Part shown: piece after piece, positions 11,436 to 20,003 of the stretch
Layout of the letters: each line of letters begins with the position of its first letter
Numbering within the stretch: the first letter of the stretch is position 1
Assembly: GCF_932526225.1 (NCBI RefSeq)
Contig: NC_064040.1
Location: 14,236,856 to 14,300,855 of the forward strand
Source: Nematostella vectensis
Taxonomy: Eukaryota > Cnidaria > Anthozoa > Actiniaria > Edwardsiidae
Direction: 5' to 3'
Length of the DNA: 64,000 nt
Notes under the pieces: model-generated
The model's input: the letters and a program-made list of their open reading frames with translations, nothing else
What the model was told of the DNA's origin: nothing
The model's database searches: none
Program-made: the position numbers and the translations under genes

Positions 11436-13258
11436 CTATTTTACAAATATGTACCCAAAAGCTGCAAGCTTGACTCTGCAATATTGCATGCAATAGTTGC
11501 TGACCCAGTACCCACTCTGTTTAGCCCCAATACCGATATAGCTATCTGGAGAGTCACAATCCCACTCATGGTTCCCAAAAATTCTTTTTGGGATTAAATC
11601 CATTCATGCCACAGGCTTGCTGAAGTATTGAGCCGGTAATCAGGCCAAGCCAAGGGTCTCGCGCCATAAGCAGTGCCCTAAAATTACCGTCAGCAATGGC
11701 ATCGTACAGGGATGTAGAGTGTAGTCCAAGGTGAGCCATTTAAGATTGTTGCCGACTTTCATACCCAAGCAGATCTGGTCAAACAGCACGCCCCAATAGG
11801 TGGACAGCATAGTCTCATTACCATCAAGACCGATTAAACCTGCTTCAGGGTTGTACTCAAGCTTGTTTGACCAGTATCGGGAGGAGTATCTAAAAGTTTC
11901 CTAAATGTAAAAGGAAATTAAAGTTTAATGTCAATGAGAAATGCTGTTATAGTAACTGATCTAAAATGATACATTAGCAACGCCCGGCCCGTTGGATTTA
12001 TCTTGGGAGAGTTATTATCAGATTTGGCTACAAAAAACTTTGACTTACAGATTTATGACATACCAGAGTGATCTAGAATGCCTTATAATATACTACACTT
12101 TTGCTTTTTAATATTGTCACAAATAGTACGCCTGGGTACTGGCCTGAACACTATCCAACTATGTTGGCATGACACAGCCTAGTCCCAGGCGTTCTAACCG
12201 GGTTTTCTCTGCTTGGAGATGAACCGTGAGGTAGCCTGGGGGCTGGGAAAAGCTCACCCACAGAACATTCAGGGAAATGGTTTCCTGTGACGTCATATCT
12301 CTTACGATCCACAGGAAACCCAACCACAGGAAACCCGATAAGAATGTCAGGGACTAGGCTAGGCATTACAATGTTCGCCTGAAAATGTTGGTGTGACAAT
12401 GTTGACCTGAAAGTGTTGGCGTGACAATGTTGACCTGAAAATGTAGGCGTGACAAAGATGACCTGAAAATGTTGGCGTGACAATGTCGACCTGAAAATGT
12501 TGGCGTGACAATGTTGACCTGAAAATGTTTGCGTGGCAATGTTGACCTGAAAATGTTGGCGTGGCAGACAGTGCTGAATAACGTATGCGCATGCGAGTGT
12601 TCTGGCGAAAACAAACAAAATCCCAGTGTTGACTCGTTCGAGTAAAGGCACGAAAGGATGACTTCAGTCGTTGTTTTGACTAACTGTACAGCATTAAAAC
12701 CATACTGTACAAAAGATGACAGATATGTTTGATAATTAGGGGGTCATTAAGAAAATTATTAGGTTTGGTCTTGTTTTCTTAGCATTCACCAAAATGTGAC
12801 AGTTCGCCGGTAAAATGCCGCCATTTCAAAACAAAAAGGCTGGTTTAACCGCGCGGTACTGGAACTAGTCTTGCGTTTTTCAGCACTGTTGACGTGGCAA
12901 TGTTGACCTGAAAATGATGGCGTGACAATGTTTGCCTGACAATGTTGGCAAGATATTGTGCCGATCTCATAGTATCTAAACAGCTAACAGACAACGTTGT
13001 GTAAAGATAGTTCGAAACAGCGAAACATTCCTTTCCTTGTGAGATGCGTGTCATGTATAGCTTGTAAGGGAGGGGGGGTGTTTTCTTCGTTTCGGTAAAT
13101 AGATCAGTATAACAGATAAAAAAGAAATACACACCTTTGAGCCGTCTGCTTTTATGGCCACCGTATATTCCCCACTTCCACAGATATTTGACATGTGACA
13201 GTAAACGTCAGCTTCTTTTGAGTCGACGGGAAAAGTATAAACCATCTCCTTACGGCGA
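11436..13258 (-). pseudogene. Broken partial paralogue of the PAN/EGF/fibrinogen-like gene
   Basis: Two exons match the intact gene at 20004-26615. Exon 13135-13258 is 124 nt, the same length as the intact copy's fifth exon, and keeps the acceptor and donor; it reads RRKEMVYTFPVDSKEADVYCHM, but the usual GGWTLVM core has become GEYTVAI. Exon 11436-11900 matches the terminal exon at high nucleotide identity but has a 1-nt loss near 11725 that shifts the frame. It also has a short deletion near 11580, opposite the intact copy's MIRIGIIGN segment. The first four exons are missing: the sequence upstream of 13258 runs into the virus-like cassette. The intron between the two exons is swollen by a minisatellite. 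Confidence 0.85.
12365..12565. repeat. 28-bp minisatellite
   Basis: About seven tandem copies of a unit near TGACCTGAAAATGTTGGCG plus TGACAATGT. Two or three further diverged copies lie at about 12890-12955, so a block has been separated or duplicated. All lie within the pseudogene intron. Overlapping minus-strand ORFs here are repeat artefacts. Confidence 0.9.
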
Positions 13259-13511
13259 CTGAAAGGATAGGACTTTGTCACAAGAAAAAATCGTATCGTA
13301 TCGTCGACGGGTTGAGAGTGACCCGGTGAACAGTTCTCTCGGCTTTCAACCCCAGAGGGATTCTGGGTGTTCGCTGGGGGTCGAGTTTATCGCTGACTGA
13401 CATCGTATACATATACGTGTATATATGCACATAAAGTACGAAGTCGCGTGGCTATGGTGCGGACTGTTAGACATGTCTAACATAGCATAGCACGAGTTAT
13501 GCGCGCGCATC

Positions 13512-14492
13512 ATGGGTGATGTTGACGTTGACATTGACGATACCTTGCCGGTCGCGTCCGCCGATCGCGGGGCGGGGGACGACGAGACGACACCCCTCAT
13601 CCCGTTTGACCCCGACGATGGGGAGTCGATCCCAATGACGAGCACGTCATCGCGTATGCATGCTGCGAGTAGCATGGCTACTCGAAGCGCAACGCAAACC
13701 GCCGGGACGGCAAGCGCTGAAACCTCGTTCATCACAGAGGGTGCAGCGACAAGACTCGGTCTCCAGTTCCTCAGGGAGGAATACCCAAACCTTAAAGAGA
13801 GTCTGCTACGGTTCCAGTCAGACCGGAGGGGAAAGACGCTAATACGGGTTCGCAACCTCGACAGAGGGGGGTGGTCTAAACCAAGACAGCTGTTCAACGA
13901 GGACGGGGGCGTCCGACAGGACGTTGCAAATCTGAGAGGCTTCAAGCTGGCGATGGGGTCCGTGGCAGAGGTAGACGCGGTCACCCAGGAGAACACAGAA
14001 CGGATCCAAGAGCTGCAAGGGGTGGTAGCCACAGACAGGGAGACCATCGACGACCCTAACTCGTCAGAGAGTAGCCGCCAAGAGGCCCGTGAGCGCAACG
14101 AGGAGAGGCTGTCCGAGATTGACGAACTAGAACGCGAAAACCGAGAGCTCGAGAACCAAAAGCCGCTAAGGGAGCGCATCAAAGCCATCTTCAAAAAGTA
14201 CGGCTTCACCGCCACCGCTATCGGGTTGGCCGTAGCGACGACAATCGCGGCCATTGTGACGTCGCTCCGCAAGTCGCTCTCCCCCGTGGCCAGAGGGGTC
14301 GGTAACGGGCTTAAGGCCATCGGGGAAAAGCTGGGCGAGCTTCTCCCCGGGCTAGTAGGCAGCATCGCAAACTTCGTGTTTAAGGCTGCAGGGGAAGCGG
14401 TGAAATTCCTTGGCGAAAATGCGTGGCTGCTCATTCTAGCCGTAGCCGCGTTCTTGGTTCGTCAAATGCAAAGCAGTCATCGGAACAAGTAA
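13512..14492 (+). CDS. Cassette ORF A: coiled-coil protein with two C-terminal membrane segments
   Basis: 326 aa, function unknown. Residues 1-70 are acidic, then Ser/Thr-rich and probably disordered. Residues 78-147 form a compact charged region (RGKTLIRVRNLDRGGW). About 150-222 is strongly heptad-like and Glu/Arg-rich, probably a coiled coil. FTATAIGLAVATTIAAIVTS (about 232-250) is a first hydrophobic segment; a Gly-rich amphipathic stretch follows, then a second segment (about 303-317, NAWLLILAVAAFLV) and a basic tail. It could be a virion membrane or membrane-penetration protein, but that is inference from layout only. The ATG at 13512 is the first in frame. A long antisense ORF (13346-14434) is its GC-driven shadow. 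From memory, related cnidarian proteins keep the 'KAIFKKYGF' plus hydrophobic C-terminus. Confidence 0.75.
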   Translation: MGDVDVDIDDTLPVASADRGAGDDETTPLIPFDPDDGESIPMTSTSSRMHAASSMATRSATQTAGTASAETSFITEGAATRLGLQFLREEYPNLKESLLRFQSDRRGKTLIRVRNLDRGGWSKPRQLFNEDGGVRQDVANLRGFKLAMGSVAEVDAVTQENTERIQELQGVVATDRETIDDPNSSESSRQEARERNEERLSEIDELERENRELENQKPLRERIKAIFKKYGFTATAIGLAVATTIAAIVTSLRKSLSPVARGVGNGLKAIGEKLGELLPGLVGSIANFVFKAAGEAVKFLGENAWLLILAVAAFLVRQMQSSHRNK

Positions 14493-15994
14493 TACGCCGC
14501 GGCCACCGCGAGTGCCGACAACCCCGCCTTGAGGGCGGTGTGGTCACTCTTTTCGCCCGACGTGCTATGCGCAGCCTGTCGTGCCGACGCCGGAACGGCA
14601 CCGGCGCCGCCCCGGTCCGAGGCAGCCGCGCCCTCCGCGTGCACTTTCGCAGGGGTGCTCTGCTGCCGGGGCGGCACGTGGTCAGTCGCGTGTTGCACCC
14701 TAGGATGCCCACCGGCCATGTTATGAGCACCGACTGGCTTTGTCTCGGTGTTGATCCCGTTTGCGCCGAGCTTCATGGAGTCCGTGGCTTTCTGCAGCTT
14801 ATTGTTGTAGCCCACGACGCTTTGCATGTTGATCACCAGATCGCTCGGCATCAGCCACACTCCTTGTGCAACTGCAAGACTCAATCTCACCTTGGCCTCC
14901 TGCACGGCTAACTGGTACCTTTGCACGCTTTGAGCGATGTCGTTTTCTATTATCGCGTCTTCGAGCAGCTCCGCGAACTCCGCCTGCGCCTCCATTGCCG
15001 GCCCACCGGCCCCTGCGATGGAGGAACGGACGTTTACCTGTGCACCAAGCACTGTGTAGACGAACGCCTCGACCGAGCGGTCGAGTCTCCCTAGCCCTGC
15101 TTTTGTCAGCCCCTCGCCTTTGGGAGGCGCAAACCAGCTATATTGCACACCCCCGTGGTCGTCGTTGCGTATGTAACCCACCTGCTTCCAACTATTGTAC
15201 GCCCCACCTTCGTCGCTAAACAGATTGAGGTGGCTCGGGTACTCATCCGCCGCCGTGTCGTAGCCACGGATCACGTGCACGTTGCGATACCCCTCCCCCG
15301 GGTAGAACACAAACACATCGCCTAGCCCATGGTTTCGCCCGCCTTTCCATCGGAAGTCCGGCTTACGCGGCAAACCGAAACCTATGCATAGACGCTCGAA
15401 AGCGGCCTTCTTGTAGGGGTTACCTTTTTGCGCGAACGGGTTGTCGCCAGGCAGGGGGACGCCGAGCTCGTAGAGTATCCTCCGGGTGGTGAAGTAGACG
15501 TGAAACCTTAGAAATCCCCTGATGACAGAGGGGAGCGTGGCGAAAGTGGGGTCAGTTAGGGACACCCCACATCCGGCGGTTGCGCACCAGACCGCAAAGT
15601 TGAGTTGCTGTGGCCAGTACCCATAGGAAGGCTCCGATAGCCACCGGCGAGACTCCTTGGCGGACTTGTGCGTGACTACTGTCTCTTCGAATATGTCTCG
15701 GACCCTAGTCGTAAATGATTTGTCCTCAGCCACGTGTATCTCCAGCTGCGTGAGTAGTGGGGTGATGTCTGAGGCCGTGCTCTCCACGGGGGTCGCGGGC
15801 ACGGCGTAGAGCAGCTTTTGCGCGAGGGTCAGAGACCTAGGGAAACCTAGAGAAACCGGTTTTTTGGCTTGTTCGGCTATAGCGTGTTTGATATGTTCGG
15901 CTATAGAGGCTCCCGCCGCAACTGCCGCCTTCTTCGTCTCCTCCTCCTTCCTTCGGGGGACCTCGTTCAGCATCTGCCAGCCTTCCCAATCCAT
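14477..15994 (-). CDS. Cassette ORF B: large conserved protein of unknown function
   Basis: 505 aa, the largest ORF of the cassette and the most likely major structural protein, though I cannot assign a fold. Residues 13-48 are charged and helical. The core (about 110-350) contains WPQQLNFAVWCATAGCG (127-143), then RGFLRFHVYFTTRRILYELG, then a His/Asp-rich NHGLGDVFVF patch. A later stretch reads VYTVLGAQVNVRSSIAG, followed by AVQEAKVRLSLA and WLMPSDLVINMQSVVGYNN. About 420-480 is low-complexity (Ala/Gly/His/Arg). The last 19 residues (ALKAGLSALAVAAAYYLFR) are hydrophobic, like a tail anchor. It has no RCR, HUH, polymerase or protease motif. From memory, the same blocks occur in many unannotated cnidarian proteins. 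Its stop overlaps ORF A and its start faces ORF C. Confidence 0.75.
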   Translation of the reverse strand: MDWEGWQMLNEVPRRKEEETKKAAVAAGASIAEHIKHAIAEQAKKPVSLGFPRSLTLAQKLLYAVPATPVESTASDITPLLTQLEIHVAEDKSFTTRVRDIFEETVVTHKSAKESRRWLSEPSYGYWPQQLNFAVWCATAGCGVSLTDPTFATLPSVIRGFLRFHVYFTTRRILYELGVPLPGDNPFAQKGNPYKKAAFERLCIGFGLPRKPDFRWKGGRNHGLGDVFVFYPGEGYRNVHVIRGYDTAADEYPSHLNLFSDEGGAYNSWKQVGYIRNDDHGGVQYSWFAPPKGEGLTKAGLGRLDRSVEAFVYTVLGAQVNVRSSIAGAGGPAMEAQAEFAELLEDAIIENDIAQSVQRYQLAVQEAKVRLSLAVAQGVWLMPSDLVINMQSVVGYNNKLQKATDSMKLGANGINTETKPVGAHNMAGGHPRVQHATDHVPPRQQSTPAKVHAEGAAASDRGGAGAVPASARQAAHSTSGEKSDHTALKAGLSALAVAAAYYLFR

Positions 15995-16023
15995 GCTCAG
16001 CCCTATTAGACACGAGGCGGGCT
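15995..16023. promoter_or_regulatory. Likely bidirectional promoter region of the cassette
   Basis: Only 29 bp separate the divergent ATGs of ORF B and ORF C, so the start signals of both must overlap each other or the coding sequence. I see no clear TATA box. Start downstream ATGs could widen the gap: ORF C has a second in-frame ATG at 16036. Confidence 0.35.
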
Positions 16024-16713
16024 ATGTTCAACACAATGGTGGTCCTACACGCTGTGTACACCGGAGGTGAACTGACGCTCTTCTTCGGGCAGCCGATAAG
16101 GCGCCCACGCTTTGTGGCGCTCCGGCAGTGCTCCCTGTTTAACAGCTGGTATAATCTCGAACGGGAGCAGCAGATAACGACTATAGCCTCCCTCCCGCCC
16201 ATCGCTACTCTGCCAGCCGGGCACCACACGGCCGAGTCCATCGTGGAAACGATTAACCACGCTAAAAGCCAGATTCTGACCGCGAAGCAGGACCCCCTCA
16301 CCGGCAAGATCGTGCTCGTGTCCAATGGCGTTGCGTTCCTGAACGCCGAGCTTTGCGCACTGTTTGGCCTAGAGGCTAAAGACGATCAGATGGGGGAGCG
16401 GGGCTTCGCAATGCCCGTGGGGGCCCCCCCACTTGAGGTGACTTTGCCGAAAATAGAGGCCATCTACGTCTTCTGCGACATCGTAGACCGCACGAAATGC
16501 TTCGCCTTAGACGAGCCTTCAAACGTTCTCGCTTGTCTAGAAACCCGCGGGAGGCCGCACGAGAAAGTCGTCTATGGGCCCGACACCCCCATTTGTGTCG
16601 CCGCGTCTTCCTCTGAGTTTGTCTCGAGTATCCGAATATGGATCAGGGATGACCGCGGTAGACGGGTGGACTTTAAGGGCAGGCCTGTTCGCCTCGTATT
16701 AGAGCTAACCTAG
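16024..16713 (+). CDS. Cassette ORF C: probable beta-rich structural protein
   Basis: 229 aa, function unknown. It has alternating hydrophobic and polar strands and ends in IRIWIRDDRGRRVDFKGRPV then LVLELT. That type of ending (paired charged strands closing with 'DFxGxPxxxxLEL') resembles, from memory, small cnidarian virus-element proteins that look like minor capsid or jelly-roll proteins; this is unverified. Other visible blocks are FNSWYNLE (residues 39-46), LPAGHHTAESI (62-72), FLNAELCALFGLE and IYVFCDIVDR. It has no signal peptide and no membrane segment. It is followed after 16 bp by ORF D on the same strand, as if transcribed together. Confidence 0.7.
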   Translation: MFNTMVVLHAVYTGGELTLFFGQPIRRPRFVALRQCSLFNSWYNLEREQQITTIASLPPIATLPAGHHTAESIVETINHAKSQILTAKQDPLTGKIVLVSNGVAFLNAELCALFGLEAKDDQMGERGFAMPVGAPPLEVTLPKIEAIYVFCDIVDRTKCFALDEPSNVLACLETRGRPHEKVVYGPDTPICVAASSSEFVSSIRIWIRDDRGRRVDFKGRPVRLVLELT

Positions 16714-16729
16714 GCCCGACATAGCAGGC

Positions 16730-17377
16730 ATGGCGAACAGCGACGTTAGCAGCGGTGGCATATCCATATATCCCCCACTCCCCAGTGCCCACCCCCCGCA
16801 GACGCCTACCGCTCCGGCAAGCACCGGCGGCGACGCGCGAAGTTTCCGACTCCAGGTTATACGTGACAATGAGATAACGCATTATCGACAGGTGCGGAAG
16901 AAGTACAAGCGCGCCTTCGCCGTTACCCATGCTGTGTCTGTGGCATCCGGCATCGCTGCAGGGGTGCTTTCCAGCGCCGGACTGGGAGTCTCTTTGAGTG
17001 GGATAGGGGTTCTGATCGGCGCTCCGCTGGCAGGGGTCGCCGGGCTGGTCGGTGTCGTGGGCGCGGGCGCGGGGGTGGTCTCTAGGGGTCTTACGAGCAA
17101 GGTGGCTAAACACGAAGACACGATGGTTCTAGCGGAGAGTAAGAAAAACTCGATCAGCGAGCTGGTCTCTAAGGCTCTGCAAGACGGGCGTATCTCAGAC
17201 GAAGAGTTTCGGCTAATACTTCAGGAACAAGAGAGATACAACGCGCTCAAGGCCGCTATCAGAGCTCGACCCGGCCTCGCACCGCATGATAAAAAAAGCG
17301 GGAAAGGGCCCTCCCTGGTGGCACGCGAAAGGATGAAAAAGAGACTGCGAAAAATCCGCAAGGGGTGTGGGATCTAG
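16730..17377 (+). CDS. Cassette ORF D: small protein with a central hydrophobic Gly/Ala-rich hairpin
   Basis: 215 aa. Residues 1-35 are Pro/Ser-rich. HYRQVRKKYKRAF (51-63) is a basic helix leading into two hydrophobic Gly/Ala-rich stretches (about 64-84 and 86-120), which look like a two-helix membrane hairpin. A charged helical region (RISDEEFRLILQEQERY, 154-170) follows, then a very basic tail (RERMKKRLRKIRKG). The layout suggests a membrane-active virion or pore protein. It also loosely recalls two-TM SLATT-like effectors, but no motif proves either. From memory, a 'VAKHE...LAESKKNSI' block is shared with uncharacterised cnidarian proteins. Confidence 0.7.
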   Translation: MANSDVSSGGISIYPPLPSAHPPQTPTAPASTGGDARSFRLQVIRDNEITHYRQVRKKYKRAFAVTHAVSVASGIAAGVLSSAGLGVSLSGIGVLIGAPLAGVAGLVGVVGAGAGVVSRGLTSKVAKHEDTMVLAESKKNSISELVSKALQDGRISDEEFRLILQEQERYNALKAAIRARPGLAPHDKKSGKGPSLVARERMKKRLRKIRKGCGI

Positions 17378-17544
17378 GTGTTCGAGTAGAACTCAGGTTT
17401 AAACGCCACGCCGGCGGCTTTGAACTCACGGCCGAAAAACGGTTATTCCACGCTGCGTAGGTTGGCGGCCCTCCTCGTTTTCGCGGCCCACCACTATTTG
17501 CCCCAAAAAGTCGTGTACGCGTAAGTCCTTGGGCTTGCACGCGC

Positions 17545-17745
17545 CCGGCCTACACCCTAATTATTCATGAACGCGAAACACCGGCCCTAATTGATTATTC
17601 ATGCACGCGGAACACCTGCCCCTGATTGATTATTCGTGTTCGCGAAATCTATTTTGCCTACATTAACTTTTGCCGATTGTTTATGTACGTGAAATCGATT
17701 TGGCCTTCATTAGCTTTTGCCGATTGTTTATGTAGGCAAAACATC
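17545..17745. repeat. Degenerate direct repeats downstream of the cassette
   Basis: Two short families lie side by side. Three copies of about 35 bp carry TGATTATTCATGCACGCG-like cores (near 17558, 17590 and 17625). Two copies of about 45 bp carry TTTTGCCGATTGTTTATGTA (17667-17686 and 17715-17734). These could be iterons, a regulatory region or the decayed end of the element. Confidence 0.7.
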
Positions 17746-18354
17746 TGCCTGATATACAGAGACGGGGCTGGGAGGCCCGGGTGGGCGATTCGCGGCTCCC
17801 AGGCCGTTTCACTCAAACTACCCAGTCCCCCCTTGTTTACAATAACAGGTTTTTTGGTTCTTATTTTGAAAGAACAAAAAAAAAGATAATTCAATATTAA
17901 AAAACCGAAAACTTCAAAAACTGTTCCTAAATCAGTATTAGTATTCATTTATGGACTATTTATTCAAAATCGCATAAGCCATGTATCTAATAGCTTCTTA
18001 ATAAATATACCATTGACATAGTGGCGGAGAGAGGGACATATAACATAAATAATGTTCTAAATTGAGCCGTAAATAGTCATCGCAGCTTTGCTGTAAATTT
18101 ACGCATAAATTTGTTATTTCGAAGCTCTCGACTCTAGCTTTTAATCGCTCTTAAATGACTCTCGAAAACTTCACACAAGGCTAGATAACCATGCGTTACA
18201 AAATATACGGAGAGGAAATAATATCGATATGGGCTAAAAATTTGTCCTAGAATAAAAGGAGGCGGGGCGTCTTACTTGATATTTATTTCGATCAACAAAA
18301 TTTATACGTCATATTATATTTTCATCCTTGTGTTATTGGTTTAGTGTATTGGAT
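17746..18354. other. AT-rich spacer
   Basis: No gene supported. Base composition returns to the AT-rich background after about 17830. Confidence 0.5.
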
Positions 18355-18675
18355 ATGGAATCTAAATCCATTTCTTTGCGTAGTGCGTTTTCAAAGATGA
18401 ACGGTGTGATGGAGGGAATACTGGGTCGAGCCACCTTTAAGACGTTTTTGAAAAAAATAGAATGGGCAGGGCATGCACCACGTTCGCAAGTAGGTGATGT
18501 CAATAATTACTATATGTTTTGTTATTCATTAATTCAACGATTCCAGGAAAACCATATATAGGAACCAATTCAAGAAACAGCTATAGCAATTCTACTTGAT
18601 TATGGCATTTCTGTCGATACCGCTTCGATAACTCGGATAATACATACGGACTGTTTTGGTTCTCGGGAGTTCTGA
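18355..18675 (+). pseudogene. Small ORF interrupted by one stop codon
   Basis: The frame opens with ATG at 18355 (MESKSISLRSAFSKMNGVME) and hits TAG at 18559. It then stays open in the same frame for a further 37 codons (from EPIQETAIAILLDYGI to a TGA ending at 18675). A single nonsense change in an otherwise continuous 106-codon frame suggests a recently broken gene or a read-through codon. The family is not recognised. It may be a further gene of the element at 13.5-17.4 kb, but its base composition is AT-rich like the host. Confidence 0.5.
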
Positions 18676-18824
18676 TCTTTGATAGATCAGGATTGAGCGA
18701 GTTACGCTCTTACGCGTTTTCGTTCGGGCCCGGGCCGGTTAAACATCAATAACCCTTTTAATAAATAGTAGAATTAGGCAATTTTTTAACGTTAAATTTT
18801 GCACTCTGTGGGATTAAAGCGTTC

Positions 18825-19197
18825 TGAGCCCTATCACGCGCGATGTGCTTGAGCGCTGTCACGCGATGCGCTTGAGCCCTGTCACGCGATGCGCTTAAGC
18901 CCTGTCACGCGATGCGCTTGAGCCCTGTCACGGGATGCGCTTGAGCCCTGTCACGGGATGCGCTTGAGCCCTGTCACGCGATGCGCTTGAGCCCTGTCAC
19001 GCGATGCGCTTGAGCCCTGTCACGCGATGCGCTTGAGCCCTGTCACGCGATGCGCTTGAGCCCTGTCACGCGATGCGCTTGAGCCCTGTCACGCGATGCG
19101 CTTGAGCCCTGTCACGCGATGCGCTTGAGCCCTGTCACGCGATGCGCTTAAGCCCTGTCACGCGATGCGCTTTAGCCCTGTCACGCGAGGCGCTTAG
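18825..19197. repeat. 23-bp satellite-like tandem array
   Basis: About 16 near-identical copies of a 23-bp unit (GAGCCCTGTCACGCGATGCGC plus TT) with very few changes, so recently amplified. It is contiguous and has no spacers, so it is not a CRISPR array. It marks the right side of the GC-rich insertion region. Confidence 0.95.
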
Positions 19198-20003
19198 CTT
19201 AAACGCAGACAAAAGCTATCCAAATACTCACATAGACAACATAGACAATAGTTGTGCAAATTATTTTCTTTATTGAAATTACAGCCTTATTCTCGCAATC
19301 ATTAAAACTTGAGCAGGAGTACCACGTATATATGCACTCCTGGAAGACATTCATATAACAAGCATCAAAACTGAGTAGGAGGATACCAAGTAGATATGCA
19401 CTCCTGGAGGACGTATTTATATTACCACGTATATATGAACTCCTGGAAGACTTATAAATATTGTTGCTCAATGTTTAAACATGTTATATAAATAACTCAG
19501 GCGAATTATAATGACTGTTCTATTTTCGCTCTGATCACATGAATAAAATCTAAAAACTAGTGGCCGTAGCTAGCAGAGGGGCATCCCCCCCCTTCAGAAA
19601 GCAGTACAGTACAAATTAATCGACTTTTTGACTTGTGTAATCTTGTTAAATACAGATTAATCTTACAGAGAGTAACTGAAGAGTCTAACACAGAGTACAG
19701 TTACAATATTATTATTATTTTGTCAAAGTTGATTTTCAATGGATTTTCCTTTTTATGATGAAATCGAGCACCTCTTTGCAACGATACCTCGATTTTACCA
19801 TACTTTTTCTTTCTCCCGAGTAATATCGTAAAATCCAGGTTCCACTGTATGAATGACGACAGCAATGGTCATATATATAAATGCAGCTTATCGGGTCCTA
19901 ACATACCATTGATGTCATCAACAAATAAAAATCCCTTATTCTTTTTTTTTTTTTTTTTTTGGGGGGGGGGGGGGGTATTTGGGGCTGTGGCCGGGGGTGC
20001 TCT
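19198..20003. other. Spacer 3' of the PAN/EGF/fibrinogen-like gene
   Basis: AT-rich, with short near-repeats of a TACCACGTATATATGCACTCCTGGA-like phrase (about 19320, 19386 and 19430) and T18/G13 homopolymers (about 19942-19974). This is the presumed 3' flank of the minus-strand gene; no other gene was seen. Confidence 0.5.

Larger units (their letters stand above)
13512..17377. mobile_element. Integrated virus-like (Polinton-like?) four-gene cassette
   Basis: Four intact, intronless ORFs fill almost 3.9 kb. ORF A (+) and ORF B (-) overlap tail to tail by 16 bp. ORF B and ORF C (+) start head to head only 29 bp apart. ORF C and ORF D (+) are 16 bp apart. The block is visibly richer in G and C than its AT-rich surroundings. 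This packing is normal for DNA viruses and Polinton-type elements and foreign to the host genes here, which have introns. From memory, all four proteins resemble uncharacterised multi-copy cnidarian predictions; this was not checked. I see no DNA polymerase, integrase, packaging ATPase, protease or recognisable double-jelly-roll capsid protein. Clear terminal inverted repeats and target duplications were not found, so the ends are unknown. Confidence 0.65.

Noticed and set aside
12151-12651. 166-codon minus ORF rich in His/Phe repeats
   Set aside because: Translation of the 28-bp minisatellite.
13346-14434. 362-codon minus-strand ORF opposite cassette ORF A
   Set aside because: Ser/Arg/Leu-rich shadow of a GC-rich gene; ORF A has conserved-looking blocks and membrane segments.
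14423-14911. 162-codon plus-strand ORF opposite ORF B
   Set aside because: Arg/Pro/Gly-rich shadow without features.
13512-17377. Assigning the cassette to a named virus family or calling ORF B the major capsid protein
   Set aside because: No motif seen here proves it; only gene packing and remembered similarity support a viral origin.
18825-19197. CRISPR-like array
   Set aside because: Units are contiguous without unique spacers, and the genome is eukaryotic.
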